Shown here one piece after another: positions 8,768 through 17,435 of a stretch of DNA of 64,000 nt. Positions within the stretch are counted from its first letter, which is position 1. Each line of letters starts with the position of its first letter. The DNA comes from Corynebacterium sp. HMSC074A01 (lineage in GTDB: Bacteria; Actinomycetota; Actinomycetes; Mycobacteriales; Mycobacteriaceae), in contig NZ_KV825630.1 of NCBI RefSeq assembly GCF_001831515.1, forward strand, positions 226,804-290,803, written 5' to 3'. A program made the translations under genes and the position numbers. The notes beneath the pieces were generated by a model. It was given only the letters and a program-made list of their open reading frames with translations, had not been told where the DNA came from and ran no database searches.

Positions 8768-9187
8768 CTAGGTGATATCCGCCCAGGAGAACCCGCCGCC
8801 GGATGCGGGCGGATCCTGGCGGCGTGAGCCGTCGGCATTGCGCTTCACCGGCGGTTTCGGGGTGCGCGCCTGGGGGGAATCGTTGAGTGCGGTGCGGGGG
8901 TCGATGTCGTCGAGGGCGTGCTCGTCGCCGTCGAAAAGCATCTGCGTAATCGCGCGCTTCGGGCCCATAGCCGCGTACTTGGACACCGTCTCCATGGGCT
9001 GGCGGAACTCTTCAAACTCGCCGAGCTCGCCGTTGAGCTCGGCCTTTGCGTTGGTGATGGCCTTGCGCGCCGCGTAGATCGCTGCCCGGACGTCTTCGAG
9101 CACGCCCGGCAGCCGCTCTGGCCCGATGATGATCAGGCCGAGCAGGATGATGAAGAAGATCTCGCCCCAACCGATGCTGGAAAACAC
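8768..9187 (-). CDS. tatB: Sec-independent protein translocase subunit TatB
   Basis: 139 aa. It has a single N-terminal transmembrane segment (GWGEIFFIILLGLIIIGPERLP), an amphipathic helix and a polar, disordered tail, the classic TatB layout with the conserved E-x-x-GPERLP. With TatA/TatC, which are not in this window, it exports folded proteins carrying twin-arginine signals. It is convergent with mrp (five bases between stops) and lies four bases after cseE, so it probably shares a transcript with cseE. The order sigE-cseE-tatB is the usual one in Corynebacterium. Confidence 0.93.
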   Translation of the reverse strand: MFSSIGWGEIFFIILLGLIIIGPERLPGVLEDVRAAIYAARKAITNAKAELNGELGEFEEFRQPMETVSKYAAMGPKRAITQMLFDGDEHALDDIDPRTALNDSPQARTPKPPVKRNADGSRRQDPPASGGGFSWADIT

Positions 9188-9191
9188 TGCC

Positions 9192-9533
9192 CTACTCCTT
9201 CTCCCCGCGCCGCTGCAACGTGCGAAACATCATTTCCATCTTATCCAACACCCCGCCGGGTGCCGCGGGCGCATCGTGTGCTGCGAGATCCTCGTGGCGC
9301 AACTGGGTCAGGCGCTCCACCAGCGACTGCGGGGCGTGCAACTCCTCGTCGTTGCAGCAGCGCACGCGCTGCGCCGTGCGACGCTGCGTGAGCACCTCAG
9401 CCCAGCACTCGGCGCACTGGAGCAGGTGCAGGCGCGCCCTGCGCATGGCGGTCTCGCTCAGCTCGCCGTCCGTGTACGCGGCGATCGCCTCCGGGCTCAG
9501 GTGCTCGGTGGAAGAAAAGTGCTTGTGCACCAC
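9192..9533 (-). CDS. cseE: Zinc-binding anti-sigma factor CseE (partner of SigE)
   Basis: 113 aa with the ZAS signature His-x3-Cys-x2-Cys (HLLQCAEC, about residues 36-43) that binds zinc and holds an ECF sigma factor inactive. By position it should control SigE, encoded 74 bases upstream on the same strand. I chose the GTG at 9533 because AGGAG lies nine bases upstream; a second GTG follows immediately, and the longer frame to 9593 has no ribosome site. A C-terminal Cys pair (RCCNDEE) may respond to redox state (inference). The M. tuberculosis relative is RseA. Confidence 0.88.
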   Translation of the reverse strand: MVHKHFSSTEHLSPEAIAAYTDGELSETAMRRARLHLLQCAECWAEVLTQRRTAQRVRCCNDEELHAPQSLVERLTQLRHEDLAAHDAPAAPGGVLDKMEMMFRTLQRRGEKE

Positions 9534-9607
9534 TTGCTCACACTCCTCTCGCACTTCTCGACGGCACCAGCCTACGCCCTGGCCCGCCCGCACGCCGCCA
9601 GGGGCAA

Positions 9608-10243
9608 CTAGCGTGTCCGGATGAGCTCGTGGGCAGAATCGTCGTGCTCAGCCTGCCGCTCCAGCGATTCCCGCAGCTGGATACGGCCGCGGTGGATGCG
9701 CGAGCGCACCGTGCCCATCTTCACGCCCAGGGTGTCCGCGATCTCCTCGTAGGTCATGCCGACAACGTCACAGAGCACCACCGCGACGCGGAAGTCGGGG
9801 CTGAGCTCGTCCAGCGCGTGCTGCAGGGCCGGGTCGAGGTTGGACACGGTGTAGGCCTGCTCCGGCGTCATGTCGGTGCCGGGGACGCGCTCGTAGTCTT
9901 CGGGCAGCGCCTCCATCCGGATGGTGGCGCGGTGGCGCACCATGTCCAAAAACAGGTTGGTGGTGATGCGGTGCAGCCAGCCTTCGAAGGTGCCCGGCTT
10001 GTAGTTCTTCAGGCTGCGGAAGACGCGCATGAACGTCTCTTGGGTGAGGTCTTCCGCGTCATGCTGGTTGCCTGAGAGGCGGTACGCCAGGCGGTAGACG
10101 CTGTCGGCGTGCTCCGCGACGAGTTCTGCCCAGCTCGGCATCCCTGCCTGCCCGGCATCAAAGGCCGCGGTTCCGGACTTCGGTGTTGCGTCCGGTTGTT
10201 GGTCGGCGGTTTCGGGCTGGCGTGTGGAGTCGGAAGGAGGCAC
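9608..10243 (-). CDS. sigE: ECF RNA polymerase sigma factor SigE
   Basis: 211 aa group-4 sigma factor. Region 2 ([25 protein letters not shown], about residues 45-70) recognises the -10 element. Region 4 ([12 protein letters not shown], then [26 protein letters not shown]) carries the helix-turn-helix for the -35. In corynebacteria and mycobacteria SigE governs envelope and surface stress. The frame stays open far upstream, but the likely start is the GTG at 10243: the N-terminus is a Pro/Thr/Gln-rich linker from there on. The anti-sigma gene and tatB follow; the methyltransferase gene is divergent. Confidence 0.9.
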   Translation of the reverse strand: MPPSDSTRQPETADQQPDATPKSGTAAFDAGQAGMPSWAELVAEHADSVYRLAYRLSGNQHDAEDLTQETFMRVFRSLKNYKPGTFEGWLHRITTNLFLDMVRHRATIRMEALPEDYERVPGTDMTPEQAYTVSNLDPALQHALDELSPDFRVAVVLCDVVGMTYEEIADTLGVKMGTVRSRIHRGRIQLRESLERQAEHDDSAHELIRTR

Positions 10244-10335
10244 CCGACCATTGTGACAGATTCGCCGGTTCTCCGGCAAGCGGTTACCTCCACCATTTTC
10301 ACGGGTATCCGCTGCCGCTTGCTTGGCGGCCTGGC

Positions 10336-10341
10336 TATGAT
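10336..10341 (+). promoter_or_regulatory. Probable -10 box of the O-methyltransferase gene
   Basis: TATGAT lies seven bases before the GTG start chosen for the methyltransferase, so the transcript would begin at or next to the start codon. Confidence 0.55.
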
Positions 10342-10348
10342 GTGCGGT

Positions 10349-11029
10349 GTGAGTGAGACAGCTTTTTCCCAAATGATCGCCTACGCAAACAAGCGCGCCG
10401 CGGCGGACGCGCTCGCCCCGGAGCAAGCCGCCGAAGGCATGCGCCTCGCGCGCACCGAGGCGGAGGAAAACGGTGTGGCGGTGCCTTCCGCCACCGTGTG
10501 CGCCCTGCTCACCAGCTTTGCCGCGACGGGTTCGCGCGATGGTGCCCCGCACGGCGCGGTCGCTGTCACCCCGGCGGCCGGTGTGGTGGGGCTGAGCATG
10601 CTGCGCGGCCTGCCGGATAAGGCGACGCTGACCTGCATCGAGCCTGAGGCCACGCTGCAGTCCGGCACGAAGCAGGCACTCCGCGCGGGCGGGTACTCGG
10701 CCTCGCGCGTGCGCTTCCTCACCGCGCGCCCGCTCGACGTGATGGGCAGGCTTGCCAAGAGCGCCTACCAGCTCATCTACGCGGATGTCTCGCCGGTCGA
10801 GCTGGAGCCGATCATCCGCGCCGCGTGGCCGCTGCTCGCCCCCGGCGGCACCCTCGTGCTGGCCGGCTCGCTGCTCGACGGCACGCTTGCCGACGCCACG
10901 CGTCGCGACCGCGAAACCGCAGCCGCCCGCGAGGCGGACGACTACGTGGGCGAGTTCGCCGCCGAGCACGACGGCGTGGTCACGCGCCTGCCCCTCGACG
11001 GGGGCCTGACGCTGTTGACGAAGCGCTAG
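10349..11029 (+). CDS. O-methyltransferase-like protein
   Basis: About 226 aa. It matches the SAM-dependent O-methyltransferase gene that is divergent from sigE in corynebacteria and mycobacteria (Rv1220c-type). Visible features are a glycine-containing strand-turn ([18 protein letters not shown]), an acidic end of strand 2 (LTCIEPE) that would bind the SAM ribose, and a core YQLIYADVS. The usual GxGxG motif is weak (TPAAGVVG), so SAM binding is likely but not certain. Substrate unknown. GTG 10349 is preferred because of the TATGAT box; in-frame ATGs at 10337 and 10340 overlap that box. The 3' end overlaps the convergent glgC end by four bases. Confidence 0.75.
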   Translation: MSETAFSQMIAYANKRAAADALAPEQAAEGMRLARTEAEENGVAVPSATVCALLTSFAATGSRDGAPHGAVAVTPAAGVVGLSMLRGLPDKATLTCIEPEATLQSGTKQALRAGGYSASRVRFLTARPLDVMGRLAKSAYQLIYADVSPVELEPIIRAAWPLLAPGGTLVLAGSLLDGTLADATRRDRETAAAREADDYVGEFAAEHDGVVTRLPLDGGLTLLTKR

Positions 11030-12243
11030 ATCACTTCGTTCTTACCCACGACAACCACGCCGTTGTCGGAGACACGGTAGCGCTCGCGGTCGCGCTGCAT
11101 GTCCACTCCGATCAGCTCGCCGTCGGAGACGTAGACGTTCTTGTCCAGGATGCAGTGGCGCACGACCGCACCCTTGCCCACGCGCACGCCCGGCAGGAGG
11201 ACGGAGCCTTCCACGGTCGCGCCCTCTTCGATCCGCACGTCGGTGGACAGCACGGAGTTGCGCACCGTCGCGCCGGAGACGATCGAGCCGGAGGCGACGA
11301 TGGATTCCTGCGCGATGCCGCCCATGACGAACTTGGCCGGCGGCAGGTTGCCGTCCTCGGTGGAGTGGATCGGCCAGGAGCTGTTGTAGAGGTTGAACAC
11401 CGGGTGCGAGGAGATCAGGTCCATGTGCGCCTCGTAGAAGGAGTCGATGGTACCGACGTCACGCCAGTAGCCCTTGTCGCGCTCCGTGGCGCCGGGCACG
11501 TGGTTCTCGGAGAAGTCGTAGACGTTCGCCTGGCCCTGGTTGACAAAGTACGGGATGATGTCGCCGCCCATGTCGTGCGCGGAGTCTTCGTTCTGTTCAT
11601 CTTCCAGCAGGGCCTGTACGAGCGCCTCGGTGGAAAAGACGTAGTTGCCCATGGAGGCGAACGTCATCTCCGGGTCATCCGGGGTCCCCGGCGGGTCTGC
11701 CGGTTTTTCCAAAAACTCGGTAATCGTGCCGTCCGGCTCCGACTGGATGCAGCCGAACGCGGTCGCTTCGGCGCGCGGCACGCGAATGCCGGCGACGGTG
11801 GCGGCCTTGCCGGAGGCGATGTGGTTTTCCACCATCTGCGACGGGTCCATGCGGTAGACGTGGTCCGCACCGAAGACGAGGACGTAGTCCGGCTTATCGT
11901 CGTAGATCAGGTTGAGCGACTGCACGATCGCGTCCGCCGAACCGTTGTACCAGCGCTTGCCGCGCCGCTGCTGAGCGGGCACAGACGCGATGTACTGCGG
12001 GGTCGGGCCCGAGACGTTCCACGCGGTGGCCACGTGGCGGTCGAGCGAGTGCGACTTGTACTGTGTCAGCACCGCGATACGCATGTACCCGGCGTTGACC
12101 AGGTTGGACAGGACAAAATCGATCAGGCGGTAGTTGCCGCCGAAAGGCACGGCGGGTTTCGCGCGGTCGGCAGTCAGCGGGAACAGTCGCTTCCCCTCGC
12201 CGCCCGCAAGGACAATGGCTAGAACTCTTGGCTGGCTTCTCAC
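11026..12243 (-). CDS. glgC: Glucose-1-phosphate adenylyltransferase (ADP-glucose pyrophosphorylase)
   Basis: 405 aa, full length. It makes ADP-glucose from ATP and glucose-1-phosphate, the committed step to glycogen and alpha-glucan. Motifs: nucleotide-binding [16 protein letters not shown] near the N-terminus, [19 protein letters not shown], and a C-terminal left-handed beta-helix of hexapeptide repeats ([11 protein letters not shown]...). The start is GTG at 12243 with AGGA a few bases upstream, which is slightly tight. It is divergent from glgA, so supply and use of ADP-glucose can be controlled from one 140-bp intergenic region. Confidence 0.96.
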   Translation of the reverse strand: MRSQPRVLAIVLAGGEGKRLFPLTADRAKPAVPFGGNYRLIDFVLSNLVNAGYMRIAVLTQYKSHSLDRHVATAWNVSGPTPQYIASVPAQQRRGKRWYNGSADAIVQSLNLIYDDKPDYVLVFGADHVYRMDPSQMVENHIASGKAATVAGIRVPRAEATAFGCIQSEPDGTITEFLEKPADPPGTPDDPEMTFASMGNYVFSTEALVQALLEDEQNEDSAHDMGGDIIPYFVNQGQANVYDFSENHVPGATERDKGYWRDVGTIDSFYEAHMDLISSHPVFNLYNSSWPIHSTEDGNLPPAKFVMGGIAQESIVASGSIVSGATVRNSVLSTDVRIEEGATVEGSVLLPGVRVGKGAVVRHCILDKNVYVSDGELIGVDMQRDRERYRVSDNGVVVVGKNEVI

Positions 12244-12372
12244 ACTTCCTAAGCGTATTGAAAATGCCCAAACCGTGCAGTGGATCGCCGCGCCGTGTGG
12301 GCTTTTTCACCACTTCGGGGCTAGTGGTCCCGCACTTGGCGCACGGTCAATGCAGCGATTCGAATTCGTCAC

Positions 12373-12378
12373 TATCCT
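12373..12378 (+). promoter_or_regulatory. Probable -10 box of glgA
   Basis: TATCCT ends eight bases before the glgA ATG, consistent with a leaderless or nearly leaderless transcript. Confidence 0.45.
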
Positions 12379-12386
12379 CGGGGCCT

Positions 12387-13541
12387 ATGAGAGTCGGAAT
12401 GATGACCAGAGAGTATCCACCGGAGGTTTACGGTGGTGCCGGCGTCCACGTCACGGAGTTGACGCGCTTTATGCGCAAGCTTGTCGACGTTGACGTGCAC
12501 TGCATGGGTGCGCCCCGCGACATGGAAGGCGTCTTCGTCCACGGGGTGGACCCGGAGTTGGAAGACGCCAACGGCGCGATCAAGACGTTGTCGACGGGTC
12601 TGCGCATGGCGAATGCCGCGGCTGGCCTGGACGTCGTCCACTCCCACACCTGGTACGCGGGCCTGGGCGGTCACCTCGCCGGCCAGCTGCACGAGATCCC
12701 GCACGTGGTCACCGCGCACTCGCTCGAGCCGGACCGCCCGTGGAAGCGCGAGCAGCTCGGCGGCGGCTACAACGTCTCCTCCTGGAGCGAGAAGAACGCC
12801 ATGGAGTACGCGGATGCGGTCATCGCCGTGTCTTCGGGCATGAAGGACGCGATTCTGCGCGCCTACCCGCGCATCGAGCCGGAGAAGGTCCACGTCGTGC
12901 TCAACGGCATCGACCCGGGCAACTGGTACCCGGGCGAGACCACCATCACAGAAGAGCTCGGGGTGGATCCGAACAAGCCGATCGCCGCCTTCGTCGGCCG
13001 CATCACTCGCCAGAAGGGCGTGCCCCACTTGCTCAAGGCCGCCCAGCTTTTCGACGAGGACATTCAGCTCATCCTCTGCGCTGGTGCGCCGGACACCCCG
13101 GAGATCGCGGCGGAGACCGAGGCGCTCGTCGAGAAGCTGCGCACCGAGCGCGACGGCGTGTTCTGGGTCAAGGACATGCTGCCGCCGGAGAAGATCCGCG
13201 AGGTCTACGCCGCCGCCGACGTCTTTGTGTGCCCCTCCATCTATGAGCCGCTTGGCATCGTGAACCTGGAGGCGATGGCGTGCGAGACCGCCGTGGTGGC
13301 CTCCCGCGTGGGCGGCATCCCGGAGGTGGTCGTTGATGGCGAGACCGGGGTGCTGGTCGACTACGCCGAAGATGACCCAGCAACCTTCGAGCGCGACCTC
13401 GCCGAGGCGGTGAACAAGGTCGCGGGCAATACCGCGCTGTCCCAGCGCATGGGCGCAGCCGGCCTTGTGCGTGCTCGCGAGAAGTTCTCTTGGGCTACCA
13501 TCGCACAGGAAACCGTGGACGTGTACACAACGCTGCTGTAG
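12387..13541 (+). CDS. glgA: Actinobacterial glycogen synthase / alpha-maltose-1-phosphate synthase (GT4)
   Basis: 384 aa retaining glycosyltransferase of family GT4. The N-terminal domain begins MRVGMMTREYPPEVYGGAG (acceptor and nucleotide loop). The C-terminal domain has the E-x7-E motif in CPSIYEPLGIVNLEAMACET. Corynebacterial GlgA is required for glycogen. The mycobacterial homologue (GlgM) uses ADP-glucose and glucose-1-phosphate to make maltose-1-phosphate for the GlgE pathway, so the exact reaction here is uncertain. The ATG at 12387 is chosen because the family begins with this motif and a -10-like box precedes it; longer frames run into glgC regulatory DNA. Confidence 0.93.
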   Translation: MRVGMMTREYPPEVYGGAGVHVTELTRFMRKLVDVDVHCMGAPRDMEGVFVHGVDPELEDANGAIKTLSTGLRMANAAAGLDVVHSHTWYAGLGGHLAGQLHEIPHVVTAHSLEPDRPWKREQLGGGYNVSSWSEKNAMEYADAVIAVSSGMKDAILRAYPRIEPEKVHVVLNGIDPGNWYPGETTITEELGVDPNKPIAAFVGRITRQKGVPHLLKAAQLFDEDIQLILCAGAPDTPEIAAETEALVEKLRTERDGVFWVKDMLPPEKIREVYAAADVFVCPSIYEPLGIVNLEAMACETAVVASRVGGIPEVVVDGETGVLVDYAEDDPATFERDLAEAVNKVAGNTALSQRMGAAGLVRAREKFSWATIAQETVDVYTTLL

Positions 13542-13589
13542 CGAAGCACGTAAATCGTCGATTAGATCCGTGAGGAACTTGAACTAAGT

Positions 13590-15035
13590 ATGAGCGTTTA
13601 CAGACCTGAACTGCACGTCACCGCCGAGCGCGGCATCCTCGAAGGTCCGGCGGGCGTGATCCGCGCCGGCGCCCGCGAGCACCACGAGTGGCACATGTTC
13701 TACCAGTACAAGCTCGACCCCGATGCGGCGAGCGCGTGGGGCCACGAGGTGAGCGAGAGCGACCCGTTTAGCTGGCTCGAGTGCAACGACGCGATCGTGC
13801 CGGTCGGCGGCGAGCTCAACGTGCGCGCCGGCTCCGTCGTCGCCTCGGAGGATTCTGGGGTAGACAGCGATGGCAACCAGGCGATCGACCTCTACTTCAC
13901 CTCCAACACGGCCGCGGGCAACACCATCCAGCGCGCGCACGCCGATGACCTGGCAGCAATTTCCGACGAGCTCGACGAAGCCGAGGACGGCAGGTTGCTG
14001 CCCGCCGCCGGCGTCAAGCGGCTGGGTGCCGTGGTCCAGGATGACGAGGAGTTCACCAGCTTCCGTTCGCCGTGCGTGGTGCGCGATTGGCGCGAGTGCG
14101 AGGACCTCGGAGCCACCCACGTCGGCTGGATCATGCTCGCGGTGACCGGCCCGACCGAGTCGCCGCAGCCGGTGGTACTCACCTCCGCCGACGGGCAGGC
14201 CTGGAAGGTCGAAGGCGCGCTGATCTTTGAGGGCGAGTCCGGCCTGGATACCACAGGTCGCCTGGTCGCTCCGCGCATCACCCGCCTGCGCGACGAGGTG
14301 GACAACGAGATCTACGACGTACTCTTCCTCACAGTCGAGGGCACCGAGCGCGACCGCGCCGTCTACCTCGTGGGCAAGCTCGAAGGCAACGTGTTCAAGG
14401 TGACGAGCCCCGCGGCACCGCTGGACTACGGCCACGACTTCACCCGGCCGCGCAACTCCACCTACACGCTGGAGCCGGCCAACGCGCAGGACCGCTTCGA
14501 ACGCACCTACTTCTTCGGGTTCATGGCCAAGGCGGGCCGTAACATCGACCCCACCGAGGAGCCGAACTGGTCCTCCGAGGGCTGGGCGCGGGCCCTTACT
14601 CTGCCGCGCCGCGCCACGCTCCAGCATGGCGTGCTCTACCAGGTGCCCGCCCCCGGGCTGCCGGAGGCGGTGCAGTCCTCGCGCCACGCACTCATGTGGA
14701 CCGCGCTGTGCGACATCCCGGTCGGCTCGACCGTGGTCGCGGACGTGCTCGACGGCAACGAGGAGCCCGTCGCGGTGATTACGCACAACGGCGAGACGCT
14801 CACCGTGGATCGTCTTGATGGCGACCCGGTCGAGGCGAAGGTTAACGAGGACGACGAGGACAACATCACCATCATCGTCGACGGCTCGACCCTCGAGGTC
14901 TTCGCCGGTGGCGGCAGCGTGGTGACCTCCTCGCGCATCTGGTCCGAAAGCGGCTACACCGGCATCCGCTCGCGCGTCACGGGTGACGCGGAGATCTTCA
15001 ACGAGTGGCGCCGCGGCTTCCCCAGCGCCCGCTAG
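13590..15035 (+). CDS. GH32-like protein, probably catalytically inactive
   Basis: 481 aa. The fold pattern of GH32 sucrose/levan hydrolases is recognisable: EWHMFYQYKLD and WGHEVSESDPFSW match the family YHLFYQYNP / WGHAVS...W blocks, with a C-terminal beta-sandwich (DGSTLEVFAGGG). All three catalytic acids appear changed: the NDPNG nucleophile motif reads EGPAG (Asp to Gly), the FRDP transition-state motif reads FRSP (Asp to Ser), and no EC(P) acid/base motif is found where expected (RLVAPRI). No signal peptide. It follows glgA by 48 bases on the same strand and might be co-transcribed. A sugar- or glucan-binding role is possible; enzymatic function is doubtful. Confidence 0.75.
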   Translation: MSVYRPELHVTAERGILEGPAGVIRAGAREHHEWHMFYQYKLDPDAASAWGHEVSESDPFSWLECNDAIVPVGGELNVRAGSVVASEDSGVDSDGNQAIDLYFTSNTAAGNTIQRAHADDLAAISDELDEAEDGRLLPAAGVKRLGAVVQDDEEFTSFRSPCVVRDWRECEDLGATHVGWIMLAVTGPTESPQPVVLTSADGQAWKVEGALIFEGESGLDTTGRLVAPRITRLRDEVDNEIYDVLFLTVEGTERDRAVYLVGKLEGNVFKVTSPAAPLDYGHDFTRPRNSTYTLEPANAQDRFERTYFFGFMAKAGRNIDPTEEPNWSSEGWARALTLPRRATLQHGVLYQVPAPGLPEAVQSSRHALMWTALCDIPVGSTVVADVLDGNEEPVAVITHNGETLTVDRLDGDPVEAKVNEDDEDNITIIVDGSTLEVFAGGGSVVTSSRIWSESGYTGIRSRVTGDAEIFNEWRRGFPSAR

Positions 15036-15055
15036 GGACGCAGCTATAAAAGGTA

Positions 15056-15090
15056 AAAGGGCCAGACCGGGTTTCCCGGCCTGGCCCTTT
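15056..15090. terminator. Bidirectional terminator between GH32-like gene and rlmA
   Basis: A 16-base inverted repeat (15056-15071 against 15075-15090, one A/C mismatch) has A-run and T-run flanks on both sides. It lies between two convergent stop codons, so it can end both transcripts. Confidence 0.88.
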
Positions 15091-15099
15091 CTACTGTGT

Positions 15100-15963
15100 T
15101 TAGGCCTTCCGCAGGCGCACCAACTGGCCGCGCGCGGAGACTTCCAGGTGCGAAGGCAGCGTCGCCACGCGCTCCTGCAGCACGTCCGCTTCAATGTGGC
15201 GCGCCGAGGGGCTCATGCCCACCTGTGCGGCGATCGCGTCGCGCTCCAAGCGCATCGGGAACTCGATCAGCTGCGGTTCAGCGGCCAGCTCCAGGTGGCC
15301 CTGCGCCTGCTCTAGCATCCGCTCAAGCTTGCCCGCCTCGACACCGAGGATGCCGAGCGGCTCGCGCAGCTCGTCCAGGTGGCCCTGGTGCGCCAGCAGC
15401 ACCACCACTTCCCCACCCGGGGCGAGTACGCGGGCGAACTCTGCTGGGTTGCGGGGCGCGAACACGTCGGTAATCGCGTGGATGCTCTCGTCGCGCACCG
15501 GCAGACCGGCCCACACGTCCGCGACGATCGCGCCGACGCGCGGGTGCGACTTGGCCAGGTGCTTCGCGGCCGGGACCGAAATGTCCAGGCCCACGCCGCG
15601 CGCGCCGACGATGCTGTCCAGCGTGTGCGCCAGGTAGTAGCCGGTGCCCGCGCCGACCTCGAGGACGGTCGGGTCAGCCGCAAGCGGGGCACTGTGTTCG
15701 AGCACGTCCTGGACGTGCTCGGTGACCGACTCGACGAAGGGCGCAAAGTGGCCCTGCGCCAGGAAAGCTTCGCGGGAGTTGACCATCTCCAGCGAATCGC
15801 CTTCGTGGTTGAGCCCCTTGCCGCTGGCGAGGGTGACGTAGCCCTGTTTGGCCACGTCATAAGAATGCCCCGTTTCCGAGACGAGGCGCGCAAAGTCGTC
15901 CTCGCCGCGTAACGGGGAAAGGTCTACCGGGTCCGCAAGCACGTCCACAATGTCTTTGAGCAT
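15100..15963 (-). CDS. RlmA-type 23S rRNA (guanine) methyltransferase-like protein
   Basis: 287 aa SAM-dependent methyltransferase resembling RlmA/RrmA (TagA/Rv1210-neighbour region in mycobacteria). Motif I is VLEVGAGTGYYLAHTLD, followed by GLDIS (motif II) and ITDVFAPRNPAEFARVLAPGGEVVV. The family marker DSLEMVNSREAFLAQGHFAPF is clear. RlmA proteins normally begin with a zinc ribbon of four cysteines. Here the equivalent N-terminus (DPVDLSPLRGEDDF) has no cysteine, so zinc binding is lost. The rRNA base modified is therefore uncertain. Ends at the shared terminator. Confidence 0.85.
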   Translation of the reverse strand: MLKDIVDVLADPVDLSPLRGEDDFARLVSETGHSYDVAKQGYVTLASGKGLNHEGDSLEMVNSREAFLAQGHFAPFVESVTEHVQDVLEHSAPLAADPTVLEVGAGTGYYLAHTLDSIVGARGVGLDISVPAAKHLAKSHPRVGAIVADVWAGLPVRDESIHAITDVFAPRNPAEFARVLAPGGEVVVLLAHQGHLDELREPLGILGVEAGKLERMLEQAQGHLELAAEPQLIEFPMRLERDAIAAQVGMSPSARHIEADVLQERVATLPSHLEVSARGQLVRLRKA

Positions 15964-16019
15964 GTGGAAATCCTACCGCACTTGGCGGCCGTCCCAGCAG
16001 TTGTAGGGTGGAGCCTGGC

Positions 16020-16190
16020 TTATTCGCCTGCCGCCTCGGTGAGAAGGGCGCCGAGCTCGGCTGCCTCTTCCTTGCTCATCTCCACGACGAGGCGCCCGCC
16101 GCCGTCGGATGGAATGCGCATCACAATCTTGCGGCTCTCTTCTACAGCTTCCATCGGACCGCTACCAGTGCGCGGCTTCATTGCTGCCAT
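16020..16190 (-). CDS. Small conserved protein, DUF3117 family
   Basis: 56 aa. It begins MAAMKPRTGSGP and ends with a GGGRLVVEMSKEEAAELG helix, which is the DUF3117 family pattern found across Actinobacteria (Rv1211-like). Function unknown. The start is set by AAGGAG nine bases before the ATG at 16190; the longer upstream frame is not supported. It sits between the rlmA-like gene and the DivIVA-domain gene, as in mycobacteria. Confidence 0.9.
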   Translation of the reverse strand: MAAMKPRTGSGPMEAVEESRKIVMRIPSDGGGRLVVEMSKEEAAELGALLTEAAGE

Positions 16191-16229
16191 GCGTATTCTC
16201 TCCTTCAGACTCAACAATGTATGAAGTAC

Positions 16230-16235
16230 ATGATA
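16230..16235 (-). promoter_or_regulatory. Possible -10 box upstream of the DUF3117 gene
   Basis: On the minus strand TATCAT lies about 39 bases before the DUF3117 ATG. No clear -35 was seen. Confidence 0.35.
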
Positions 16236-16284
16236 CGCGCTTTTACCCGACGATAGCGTGTTCCTGCAGCATATCCGCAGGTAA

Positions 16285-16674
16285 CTATGCGCGATCCTCA
16301 GGTTTGGCAGCAAAACTTTCCGCCTCGGTGGTCGTCGGCGTCTCGCCATCGAAACCGTCTAAGGTCACGCCCTCAGTCAGCGAGTGCGCCTCAACCCGCT
16401 GCGGATTGCGCGCGCCCGTGGCAGTCTCCTCCTGGCCGGTCAGCTGCGCGATGAGCGCGTCGACCTGATCCATCCGGTAGCCGCGGTGGACGACCTCCAG
16501 CTGAATCTCACCGAAGTTGCCGTCCTCTACCGCCCGGCGGTTCGCTTCCTTGACGTCTTCGGTCTCGGGCATTGGGGGCAGCGCCTCGCCGCGGCCGAAA
16601 ATTTTCGCCGACAGCCACATCCCCAGGACGAAACAGGCGGCCAGGCAGAGAATCAGGACAATCCAAGAGAGCAT
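16285..16674 (-). CDS. DivIVA-domain membrane protein (Rv1209-like)
   Basis: 129 aa. An N-terminal transmembrane helix (WIVLILCLAACFVLGMWLS) is followed by a short DivIVA-type repeat (GYRMDQVDALIAQL), the motif that recurs in actinobacterial proteins linked to polar growth and septation. The tail is acidic and disordered. Role unknown; its constant position next to gpgS and folP2 suggests a link to envelope synthesis (inference). Its start is only five bases after the gpgS stop, consistent with a shared transcript. Confidence 0.82.
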   Translation of the reverse strand: MLSWIVLILCLAACFVLGMWLSAKIFGRGEALPPMPETEDVKEANRRAVEDGNFGEIQLEVVHRGYRMDQVDALIAQLTGQEETATGARNPQRVEAHSLTEGVTLDGFDGETPTTTEAESFAAKPEDRA

Positions 16675-16679
16675 GGCCG

Positions 16680-17435
16680 CTATTCTATCGCCTCGTTCCA
16701 GGCCGGTCGCTGTGGCACCGCCGTATCCCCCACCCCAGCGCGCTTAAGGATTGTCGCGGCGACGACCTCGGCCATCGGCGAGAGTTCTGCCAGCGGGCGG
16801 TTGCGGTGGCGGCGAGCGCTTAAGCGGGCTTCGGTGATGGAAGCGGGGCCGTGGGTCGCGGCGACGTCGATAAGCAGGCCCACCTCGACGCCGTAGCCGG
16901 CGACGAAGGGCACGCGCAGCGCGGTGTCGCGGCGGATGGCGTACTCGCCGGCGAGCGGCTGGCTGATGTGACCAAGCTGTGGAAAGAGCAGGCGTAGCAG
17001 CGGTTTCGCGGTCAGCTCCGTGACGCGGCCGCCGCCCGGGCCGCCGTTGAGTTCGCGTCGGTAGGCGGCCTTGACCAGGTGAATGTCGGGCGAGACGAAG
17101 GGGGCCGCGAGCGCATCGACCCATACGGGCTGGACGGAGGTGACGTCGGCGTCGATAAAGACCACGACCTCGCCGCGGGCGGCGCGCACCCCGCGCCACA
17201 GGGCCTCGCCCTTGCCCGGGCGGGGTTCATACGGGCCGACGTCGCGCCAGTTAACCACGCGGGCTCCGGCTGCGGCTGCGCGCTGCGCGGTGGCGTCGGT
17301 GGAGTCCGAGTCGATGACGATAACCTCGCCCGCCTGAGCCACGCACTCGCTGCGCAGGCACGTCTGCACGACGTCGCCGACTGTGGCCTCTTCGTTGAGC
17401 GCGGGGATGACCACGCTGACCTTGCACTCGCTCAC
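16680..17435 (-). CDS. gpgS: Glucosyl-3-phosphoglycerate synthase (GT81)
   Basis: 251 aa GT-A-fold enzyme that transfers glucose from an NDP-glucose to 3-phosphoglycerate, the first step to glucosylglycerate and, in mycobacteria, methylglucose lipopolysaccharides. Visible motifs: VVIPALNEEATVGDVV at the N-terminus, PGKGEALWRG, the metal-binding acidic motif VVFIDADVTS, and the conserved PLAGEYAIRRD acceptor region. It is a little shorter than the mycobacterial enzyme (324 aa). The GTG start overlaps the folP2 stop by four bases (GTGA), indicating translational coupling in a LOG-folP2-gpgS-DivIVA operon. Confidence 0.9.
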   Translation of the reverse strand: MSECKVSVVIPALNEEATVGDVVQTCLRSECVAQAGEVIVIDSDSTDATAQRAAAAGARVVNWRDVGPYEPRPGKGEALWRGVRAARGEVVVFIDADVTSVQPVWVDALAAPFVSPDIHLVKAAYRRELNGGPGGGRVTELTAKPLLRLLFPQLGHISQPLAGEYAIRRDTALRVPFVAGYGVEVGLLIDVAATHGPASITEARLSARRHRNRPLAELSPMAEVVAATILKRAGVGDTAVPQRPAWNEAIE

